DNA of 64,000 nt from Clostridia bacterium. GTDB lineage: Bacteria; Bacillota; Clostridia; Oscillospirales; Acutalibacteraceae. The stretch covers positions 62,001 through 126,000 of the forward strand of contig JAFQRA010000021.1 of assembly GCA_017410325.1 (NCBI GenBank). Reading direction: 5' to 3'. How positions within the stretch are numbered: the stretch's first letter is position 1; every line of letters begins with the position of its first letter. The position numbers were made by a program, and so were the translations under genes. A model generated the notes under the pieces. The model searched no databases and was not told the DNA's origin. It saw only the letters and a list, made by a program, of their open reading frames with translations. Shown here in pieces: positions 58,244-64,000 of this stretch.

Positions 58244-58759
58244 ATGTTATGTCAGAATTGTGCGAAGGCACAGGCAACCACACACATCAAAAGAGTTGTA
58301 AACGGAGAAACAACCCAGCATCACCTGTGCTCACAGTGTGCAAAGGAATTGGGCTACACCGATATGTTTTCGGGCTTTGCACCCTTGAGCCTGAGCGATT
58401 TCTTTTCGGATTTCCTCGGCGACGTCGGCAGAAAGGCTGTCGGTGCAAAGGTTGAGCGCTGTCCGAAATGCGGTAATTCCTTTAACGATATCGTAAGGGA
58501 AAGCCGCCTGGGCTGTGCGGAATGCTACAGAATTTTCTTCGACAAGCTTCAGCCCTCGCTCGAAAGAATTCACGGCAGAGCGCTTCACTCGGGCAAGAAA
58601 ATCGAAGTCACGCGTGAGGAAGCGGCAGTACCCACTAAAGAGGAGCGGATTGCACAGCTTAAGGTGAAGCTTGAAGAAGCTGTAAAGGAGCAGGAATTCG
58701 AACAGGCGGCGAAGCTGCGTGACGAAATCCGTGAGCTTGAAGGAGGCGAAGGAAAATGA
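58244..58759 (+). CDS. mcsA: McsA, zinc-finger activator of McsB, 171 aa
   Basis: Four CxxC pairs: Cys3/Cys6, Cys29/Cys32, Cys73/Cys76 and Cys91/Cys94 (the last in LGCAECY), with a C-terminal UVR domain (about 135-168; EQEFEQAAKLRDEIRELEGG). It activates the arginine kinase McsB and senses metal or redox stress. AAGGAGGAA precedes the ATG. Overlaps mcsB by 4 nt. Confidence 0.95.
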   Translation: MLCQNCAKAQATTHIKRVVNGETTQHHLCSQCAKELGYTDMFSGFAPLSLSDFFSDFLGDVGRKAVGAKVERCPKCGNSFNDIVRESRLGCAECYRIFFDKLQPSLERIHGRALHSGKKIEVTREEAAVPTKEERIAQLKVKLEEAVKEQEFEQAAKLRDEIRELEGGEGK

Positions 58760-59763
58760 GTAAATGGTATATTGGTAATAGTGAAAAATGCAGGGTTGTT
58801 GTCAGCACGAGAATACGCCTTGCGAGAAATCTTGAGGATTATCCCTTCCCCGCAAAGCTTGACACCGCAGGCAAAGCACAGGTAAACGCTCTTGTAAGAG
58901 ATGCGCTTCTGGGCAGCTGCGGCGAGGATTTAAGCTACATCGAAATGGAAAACCTTACCCGTGCGCAGGCGGTTTCAATGGCGGAGCGCCACCTTGTCAG
59001 CCCCGAATTTGCAAGCGAGGTCAAGGGCAGAGCACTTCTGCTTTCCGAGGATGAGTCCGTCAGCATTATGCTCTGCGAAGAAGACCATATCCGCCTGCAG
59101 GTTATGGAGGCAGGCCTTGCTCTCGACAGTGCATACAAGCGTGCGGACGACCTTGACAACGCAGTTGCTTCAAAGCTAAGGCTGGCGTTTGACGAGCGCA
59201 TCGGCTTTCTCACCCAGTGCCCGACCAACCTCGGCACGGCTATGAGAGCCTCGGTTATGCTTCACCTGCCTGCGCTTGCAAAAAGCGGTCAGATTACAAA
59301 AATCGCCTCAACCGTATCAAAGCTCGGTCTTATCATAAGAGGTGCTTACGGCGAAGGCTCAAGCCCCAACGGGGATATGTATCAGCTCAGCAACCAGGTA
59401 ACGCTCGGCATCAGCGAGGAAACTGCGCTGAGTAACCTTAAATCCATTGCACAGCAGCTCGTTGCGCAGGAATTGGCGCTTCGTGAGCAGATTATCAGAA
59501 ATCCCGTCTGGGAGGACAAAATCTTCCGTGCGCTGGGCATACTGAAAAATGCACGGCTTATGAGCTGTGAGGAATTTATGCAGCTTTCCTCACTCGTTCG
59601 CCTCGGTGCGGCGGAGGGACTCCTCGACGTGAGCCTTGAAGCACTCAGCGAACTCAATGTTGATATGCAGCCCGCAACGGTAAACGCTAGGGAGGGCAGA
59701 ACACTTGAGCCTTCGGAAAGAGATGCAATACGGGCAAAGGCAGTTCGTGAAGCACTCGGTTAA
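58756..59763 (+). CDS. mcsB: Protein-arginine kinase McsB, 335 aa
   Basis: Phosphorylates arginines on aggregated proteins and on CtsR, marking them for ClpCP. VVVSTRIRLARNLEDYPFP (14-32), MENLTRAQAVSMAERHLVSP, SVSIMLCEEDHIRLQV (101-116) and LTQCPTNLGTAMRAS (152-166, catalytic-site Cys155) are the guanidino-kinase motifs; C-terminal segment binds pArg. Full length. The stop codon lies at the first bases of an intergenic repeat, and clpC does not follow directly, as it normally would. Confidence 0.96.
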   Translation: MSKWYIGNSEKCRVVVSTRIRLARNLEDYPFPAKLDTAGKAQVNALVRDALLGSCGEDLSYIEMENLTRAQAVSMAERHLVSPEFASEVKGRALLLSEDESVSIMLCEEDHIRLQVMEAGLALDSAYKRADDLDNAVASKLRLAFDERIGFLTQCPTNLGTAMRASVMLHLPALAKSGQITKIASTVSKLGLIIRGAYGEGSSPNGDMYQLSNQVTLGISEETALSNLKSIAQQLVAQELALREQIIRNPVWEDKIFRALGILKNARLMSCEEFMQLSSLVRLGAAEGLLDVSLEALSELNVDMQPATVNAREGRTLEPSERDAIRAKAVREALG

Positions 59764-59793
59764 TTAGGAATTCGGAATTATGAATTAGGAATT
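59762..59793. repeat. AATTAGGAATT direct-repeat unit at the mcsB stop
   Basis: AATTAGGAATT at 59762-59772 and again at 59783-59793, separated by CGGAATTATG. The same core appears as an inverted repeat at 5894-5913. The second copy supplies TTAGGA, 9 nt before the methyltransferase ATG. Confidence 0.75.
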
Positions 59794-59799
59794 TTTACT

Positions 59800-60387
59800 A
59801 TGGACAAAGACTTTTTATTGAAGGCATACGGACAGTGCTACGACTCCGAAGCAGGACCTTGGAATCTGTCCGTAAAAAACAAATACCTTGAATATATGTT
59901 TGCAAAGTTCTTCGAGGAAAATTTCTCGGTTGAAAAGAATATGTGTATTTGCAACGTCGGTATCGGCGCAGGGTATTGGGACAGATATCTGTCATATAAG
60001 CTGAAAGACGGCAGCCTGACAAGTATTGATATCAACGCTCTTTCGTGCAGACAGTTAAAGGAATGTCTTGAAAACGAAAATAATCCCAATAGAGTAAAAA
60101 TCATCAATTCAGACGTAATGCTGATAAATGATTTGGACGATAGCTTTGACATCGTGACTATGGTAGGTTCTTCACGATTGGAAAGCGGTCTTTACGAGTC
60201 AATACTCAAAAAAGTTTTTTCCTTAGTAAAGCAAGGCGGCAGTTTATATTATCAATCGTTTGACAGAAAAGAAACAAAAGAAGAATTTGAAGCGTTGTGC
60301 AATGCCAATAATATGAAGATAGTAAATTATCTGCAAGATGATAATTACGGCTTTAATGCACAGTATTGGAAGGTACTCAAGGAGTGA
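59800..60387 (+). CDS. Class I SAM-dependent methyltransferase inserted in the clpC operon, 195 aa
   Basis: A Rossmann methyltransferase: motif I CNVGIGAGYWDRYLS (51-65), acidic end of strand 2 at Asp77 (TSIDINA), motif II-like SDVMLINDLDDSFDIVTMVGSSRLE (104-128) and post-motif LVKQGGSLYYQSF. N-terminal 40 residues (YGQCYDSEAGPWNLSVKNKYLEYMF) suggest a small-molecule or protein cap. Substrate unknown. It sits between mcsB and clpC, where other Firmicutes have nothing or radA-type genes after clpC. The ribosome binding site appears to come from the repeat; AAGGAG in its last codons serves clpC. Its middle is richer in A+T than mcsB. Function in protein quality control is inference from position only. 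Confidence 0.82.
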   Translation: MDKDFLLKAYGQCYDSEAGPWNLSVKNKYLEYMFAKFFEENFSVEKNMCICNVGIGAGYWDRYLSYKLKDGSLTSIDINALSCRQLKECLENENNPNRVKIINSDVMLINDLDDSFDIVTMVGSSRLESGLYESILKKVFSLVKQGGSLYYQSFDRKETKEEFEALCNANNMKIVNYLQDDNYGFNAQYWKVLKE

Positions 60388-60393
60388 TGAAAA

Positions 60394-62841
60394 ATGTACA
60401 AATTTACAGGTTTTACGCAGAAAGCCAATTCGGCGCTCAACGCAGCAGTTGAGGTTGCCGAAAATATGGGACACACCTATGTCGGCAGTGAGCACCTGCT
60501 TGCAGGTCTGCTTAAAACCGACGGCGGTGTTGCCTGCACGGCACTTAACGCCAGAGGTATCGGTATTGACGATGTTGAAGGTGTGCTCAAATCCACGGTC
60601 GGTGTCGGTACGCCTACCGTGCTTGTGCCCGACGATTTTACGCCAAGACTCAAATATATAATTGAGCTTTCCGTTGCCGCCGCCCGTTCAATGGGGCATA
60701 CTTACACGGGCACGGAGCATCTGCTCATTTCGCTTATCAAGGAAGGCTCAAACTGCGCCGTGAACATTATCACCAAGCTCGGCGTTTCGCCTTCGGATGT
60801 GCTCGCAGACACGGTAAAGGCGGTAAGCTCAAATTCCCAGTCGTCAAAGCAAAGCAACGAAAAGGGCGGCAAGGCAAACGGCAAATCCGACACGCCTACG
60901 CTTGAGCAGTTCGGCAGAGACCTGACCGATTACGCCAAAAACAACAAAATCGACCCCGTTATCGGCAGGTCGAAGGAGATAGAAAGAGTTATTCAGATTC
61001 TTTCACGCCGCACAAAAAACAACCCCTGCCTTATCGGTGAGCCCGGTGTAGGCAAAACCGCAATTGCAGAGGGGCTTGCGCTCAAAATTGCCTCGGGCGA
61101 GGTGCCGGAAATACTTGCAGACAAGCGCATTGTTTCGCTTGACCTTACGGGTATGGTTGCGGGCACAAAGTACAGAGGCGATTTTGAGGAAAGAATCAAA
61201 ACGGCACTTGAAGAGGTTGCAAAAAGCGGCAACGTAATTTTGTTTATTGACGAGCTTCACACCCTTATCGGTGCAGGCTCGGCAGAGGGTGCGGTTGACG
61301 CCGCAAACATTCTCAAGCCCTCACTTGCAAGGGGTGAAATTCAGGTTATCGGAGCGACAACGCTTGAAGAATACCGCAAGCACATCGAAAAGGATGCCGC
61401 ACTTGAAAGGCGTTTTCAGCCCGTTACTGTAGGTGAGCCGAGTGAGGACGAGGCGGTGGAAATTCTTAAGGGTCTGCGCGACCGATATGAAGCCCACCAC
61501 AAGGTAAAAATTACCGATGAGGCAATCGTTGCCGCAGTAAAGATGTCCGTAAGATATATCGGCGACCGTTTTCTGCCCGACAAGGCGATTGACCTTGTTG
61601 ACGAGGCGGCCTCAAAGGTGCGTCTTCGCGCCTTTACCGCACCGCCCGACCTTAAAGAGCTTGAGGAAAAAATCAAAGCTTTTGACGATGAAATGGCGGC
61701 GGCAATAAACTCGCAGGAGTTTGAGCGCGCAGCTAAAATCAGAGATGAAAAGCGCGAGGTACAGCTTGAATTAAAGAAGCAGAAGGACGGATGGCAGCAG
61801 CGCAGCTCAAGCAGTGCAGGCGAGGTTACGGCAAACGAAATTGCCGAAATCGTTTCGGGCTGGACTGGTATTCCCGTTATTGAACTTACAAAGGAAGAAA
61901 GTGCAAGACTGCTCAATATGGAAAACGAGCTGCACGAGCGCATTGTAGGGCAGGACGAAGCCGTAAAGGCTGTTTCCCGTGCAATAAGAAGAAGCAGAGT
62001 GGGTCTCAAAGACCCGAAGCGGCCAACTGGCTCGTTCATTTTCCTCGGCCCTACGGGCGTGGGTAAAACCGAGCTTTGCAAAACGCTTGCCGCCTCAATG
62101 TTCGGCGATGAAAACGCAATGATAAGGCTCGATATGTCCGAATATATGGAAAAGCACACCACCTCACGCCTTGTCGGCTCGCCTCCCGGCTACGTCGGCT
62201 ATGACGAGGGCGGTCAGCTCACCGAGCGTGTGCGCCGCAAGCCCTATTCGGTAATTCTGTTTGACGAAATCGAAAAAGCACACCCCGACGTGTTCAATAT
62301 GCTGTTGCAGATTCTTGATGACGGTATACTCACCGATTCCCAGGGGCGAAAGGTCGATTTCAAAAACTGTATTATAATTATGACCTCAAACATCGGCGCA
62401 AAGCTGATTGCGGGCAGCGGCTCAGCGCTAGGCTTCGGCAACGAAAAGGGCAGTTCAATGAGCGATGAAAAAATCAAAGAAGCGGTTATGGGCGAGCTCA
62501 AAAAAGCGTTCCGTCCCGAATTTCTCAACCGCGTTGACGACATCATCGTTTTCCGCAAGCTTGTCAAAGAAGACATCAGAGAAATTGCAAAGCGTATGCT
62601 GTCCTCTCTTACAAAGCGTGTTGCGGCTATGGGAATAACCGTTGAGTTTGACGAAACCGCCACGGAAAAAATTGCCGATGCAGGCTTTGACCCCGTTTAC
62701 GGTGCAAGACCCCTGCGCAGAGCAATTCAGTCGCAAATCGAGGATAAGCTTTCCGAAGAAATCCTGGAAGGTAAAATAAATGCAGGTGAAGCCTGTGTCT
62801 GTAAGGCAGACAGTGACGGCTTTGTGTTTGAAAAGAAATAA
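60394..62841 (+). CDS. clpC: AAA+ unfoldase ClpC, 815 aa
   Basis: Hsp100 partner of ClpP. N-terminal double Clp_N repeat (FTQKANSALNAAVE 7-20; FTPRLKYIIELSVAAARS 82-99) binds phospho-arginine. Walker A sites GEPGVGKT (215-222) and GPTGVGKT (552-559); Walker B VILFIDELHTL (281-291) and VILFDEIEKAH; UVR-like middle coil (432-463). The middle domain marks ClpC rather than ClpA. ATG 60394 is 6 nt after the methyltransferase stop, and its AAGGAG lies in that gene. A terminator follows. Confidence 0.96.
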   Translation: MYKFTGFTQKANSALNAAVEVAENMGHTYVGSEHLLAGLLKTDGGVACTALNARGIGIDDVEGVLKSTVGVGTPTVLVPDDFTPRLKYIIELSVAAARSMGHTYTGTEHLLISLIKEGSNCAVNIITKLGVSPSDVLADTVKAVSSNSQSSKQSNEKGGKANGKSDTPTLEQFGRDLTDYAKNNKIDPVIGRSKEIERVIQILSRRTKNNPCLIGEPGVGKTAIAEGLALKIASGEVPEILADKRIVSLDLTGMVAGTKYRGDFEERIKTALEEVAKSGNVILFIDELHTLIGAGSAEGAVDAANILKPSLARGEIQVIGATTLEEYRKHIEKDAALERRFQPVTVGEPSEDEAVEILKGLRDRYEAHHKVKITDEAIVAAVKMSVRYIGDRFLPDKAIDLVDEAASKVRLRAFTAPPDLKELEEKIKAFDDEMAAAINSQEFERAAKIRDEKREVQLELKKQKDGWQQRSSSSAGEVTANEIAEIVSGWTGIPVIELTKEESARLLNMENELHERIVGQDEAVKAVSRAIRRSRVGLKDPKRPTGSFIFLGPTGVGKTELCKTLAASMFGDENAMIRLDMSEYMEKHTTSRLVGSPPGYVGYDEGGQLTERVRRKPYSVILFDEIEKAHPDVFNMLLQILDDGILTDSQGRKVDFKNCIIIMTSNIGAKLIAGSGSALGFGNEKGSSMSDEKIKEAVMGELKKAFRPEFLNRVDDIIVFRKLVKEDIREIAKRMLSSLTKRVAAMGITVEFDETATEKIADAGFDPVYGARPLRRAIQSQIEDKLSEEILEGKINAGEACVCKADSDGFVFEKK

Positions 62842-62856
62842 GAATAGTTCATCAAC

Positions 62857-62899
62857 ATTCAGGGCAGTAACCAAGGGAAGGAGCTGCCCTGAATTTTTA
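62857..62899 (+). terminator. Terminator of the ctsR-clpC operon
   Basis: ATTCAGGGCAG (62857-62867) pairs with CTGCCCTGAAT (62884-62894), then TTTT. Confidence 0.88.
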
Positions 62900-62934
62900 T
62901 CTGAGCTGTATTCTGAATTCGGTAAATAATCCGA

Positions 62935-62963
62935 TTGACTAATTCTCCTTGTTATGGTAAAAT
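62935..62963 (+). promoter_or_regulatory. Promoter of the lipoprotein gene
   Basis: TTGACT (62935-62940), 17-bp spacer, TAAAAT (62958-62963). Confidence 0.7.
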
Positions 62964-62995
62964 AATTTGTAATTCTTTAAAAGGAGATATGAGAA

Positions 62996-63676
62996 ATGAA
63001 AAAATATATTGCCGTTGTTCTTGTTTTCGCCATGATTTTTGCTTTCGCAGCCTGCAAAAATGATGTTGACGAGGGTCAGACAACCGAGCCCGTTGCAGAG
63101 GAAACGGGCAGACCCGGCGACTGGGTTACAAATGCTTCGGGTGAACCGCAGACAACACAGAACTACTATGTAATTCTTGATGACAACAGTAAGCCGATGA
63201 CGGAAGTTGTCACGGATGAAAACGGCTCCGAAAGCTTTGAAATTGTAACAACCGTTGTCTACGACATTGAAACCTACCCCGGTGCAACTCAGGCACCCAC
63301 GGTTGCACCCGGCTACACAATGGCAGACAAGGGAATGAGCTGGCCCGGATATAAGTTTATGGACAAGGTGCCCGTGCTTAAAGAAAAGATTTCCGACAGC
63401 AGCTACTCAAAGAACGAAGAGGGCGAGGTTGCCGTTATATACCTCAACGATATGAGCTATGCCGATTACCTTAAGTATATCGACAAGTGCAAGGCAGCAG
63501 GCTTTGAGCAGACACTCGGCGACAACCTTCCCGAAAAAGAAGAGGACGGCAACAGCTATATTTACTACTCAATAGCAAACGGCCTGTATCTCGGTGTCAC
63601 CTACAACACCAATTCCGCACCCTACCGTAACTGTGACGTTAAAATTACCGTTACCAACTACGATGTCAGAAAGTAA
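62996..63676 (+). CDS. Putative lipoprotein, 226 aa
   Basis: MKKYIAVVLVFAMIFAFAAC ends in a lipobox-like AFAAC with Cys20 as lipidation site. Then an acidic, Thr-rich spacer (DEGQTTEPVAEETGRP), a TTVVYDIETYPGATQAPTVAPG linker and a C-terminal domain of about 120 residues (SWPGYKFMDKVPVLKEKI; SYADYLKYIDKCKAAGFEQ), which resembles uncharacterised Clostridia lipoproteins. Function unknown. Own promoter and AAAAGGAG before the ATG. Confidence 0.8.
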   Translation: MKKYIAVVLVFAMIFAFAACKNDVDEGQTTEPVAEETGRPGDWVTNASGEPQTTQNYYVILDDNSKPMTEVVTDENGSESFEIVTTVVYDIETYPGATQAPTVAPGYTMADKGMSWPGYKFMDKVPVLKEKISDSSYSKNEEGEVAVIYLNDMSYADYLKYIDKCKAAGFEQTLGDNLPEKEEDGNSYIYYSIANGLYLGVTYNTNSAPYRNCDVKITVTNYDVRK

Positions 63677-63692
63677 AAGCGCCCGATAAGAA

Positions 63693-64000
63693 ATGAACGT
63701 ATTTGATTTTGACAATACAATTTACAGGGGCGAAAGCTTTGTTGACCTGTTTGTAATGGTGCTCAAAAAAGACCCGACCCTGCTGAGAAACGTTCCGCAC
63801 ATGGTTTCGGGCGTGCTGCAGTACAAGCTGGGCACGCTCCGCCTTGAAAAGGCACTTGAAAAATATGCGGGCATTTTTGAGGAATACGTTTCGGGGCTCG
63901 ATAATCTGGACGGCCTTGTAAACGAATTCTGGGACAAGCACATACATAAGGTCAAGCCGTTTTATCTGGACGTTAAGAGCGAGGACGATATTGTAATTTC
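63693..64000 (+). CDS. HAD-superfamily phosphatase, 3' end cut by window edge
   Basis: ATG 63693 opens MNVFDFDNTIYRGESFVDLF; DFDNT (5-9) is HAD motif I with the nucleophile Asp5 and acid Asp7. The helical cap follows (LLRNVPHMVSGVLQYKLGTLRLEKALEKYAGIFEE), as in HAD-IB enzymes of the SerB/YP type. Open to the window end, about 102 codons seen. It starts 16 nt after the lipoprotein stop; no strong ribosome binding site. Substrate cannot be told. Confidence 0.8.
   Translation, partial: MNVFDFDNTIYRGESFVDLFVMVLKKDPTLLRNVPHMVSGVLQYKLGTLRLEKALEKYAGIFEEYVSGLDNLDGLVNEFWDKHIHKVKPFYLDVKSEDDIVI

Noticed and set aside
1-64000. parS sites for ParB
   Set aside because: CACGTG cores occur in coding sequence, but none carries the TGTTTCACGTGAAACA arms.
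1-64000. tRNA or rRNA genes
   Set aside because: No cloverleaf-type or rRNA-like sequence recognised in any intergenic space.

Overview
The window reads as chromosome from an anaerobic, endospore-forming member of the Clostridia, most likely an uncultured gut Oscillospirales/Ruminococcaceae-type bacterium. The evidence is the spoIIAA-spoIIAB-sigF operon and a spoVAE gene, Firmicutes-type ParA/ParB, a ctsR-mcsA-mcsB-clpC protein-arginine phosphorylation operon, strong Shine-Dalgarno sequences, frequent TTG/GTG starts and several glycoside hydrolases aimed at host or plant glycans. The order-level placement is an inference from gene content. No rRNA, tRNA, CRISPR array, prophage or complete insertion sequence was found.

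Region by region. 1-8.8 kb, minus strand: a tight cluster of a C_GCAxxG_C_C redox protein, a YfhO-type membrane protein, parA, parB and rqcH (cut by the left edge); then an MTA/SAH-nucleosidase-like gene overlapping a PflX-like radical SAM gene; then nagA. 9-13.3 kb, plus: a DUF1846 protein, a fused TIM-barrel/Gfo-Idh-MocA protein, acpP and spoVAE. 13.3-16.9 kb: dinB under a LexA box, divergent from two GT4-like glycosyltransferases. 16.9-20.9 kb, minus: sigF, spoIIAB, spoIIAA, folC and a RodA/FtsW protein. 21.2-34 kb, plus: a long housekeeping run of tsaE, tsaB, rpiB, upp, rplI, dnaB, tilS, hpt, ftsH, a divergent type IIA topoisomerase pair and secG. 34-54.7 kb: sugar-metabolism genes (two Gfo/Idh proteins, an EamA exporter, an SGNH hydrolase, GH29, a GH36-like enzyme, a GH141-like beta-helix protein), a large secreted protein with a structured leader, rpmB, a TagB/TagF-like transferase, purC, an SLC13-type permease and cysK. 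54.7-57.5 kb is an accessory islet: a PDTG-anchored surface protein, a Fic protein and a membrane-anchored orphan. 57.5-62.9 kb is the CtsR regulon core operon, interrupted by a methyltransferase gene between mcsB and clpC. The right edge carries a lipoprotein and a truncated HAD phosphatase.

Regulation is unusually legible. Many genes have near-consensus sigma-A promoters (TTGACA/TATAAT type, 17-bp spacing) and hairpin terminators. Specific operators include a LexA/SOS box at dinB, three CtsR heptad clusters around the ctsR promoter, three 11-bp-phased AATAGTG repeats at fic, and short palindromes at two other promoters. Several intergenic spaces hold miniature repeat elements: two elements of about 75 bp with GTAGGG termini, a perfect 40-bp palindrome with a decayed relative, and AATTAGGAATT-type repeats. 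One of the last seems to supply the ribosome binding site of the inserted methyltransferase gene.

The best leads for undescribed biology are the methyltransferase inside the ctsR-clpC operon, the structured roughly 300-nt leader (with a possible 42-codon ORF) before the 772-residue secreted protein, the Fic/orphan islet with its phased operator, the TIM-barrel/dehydrogenase fusion beside DUF1846, and the very basic 15-codon ORF in front of secG.
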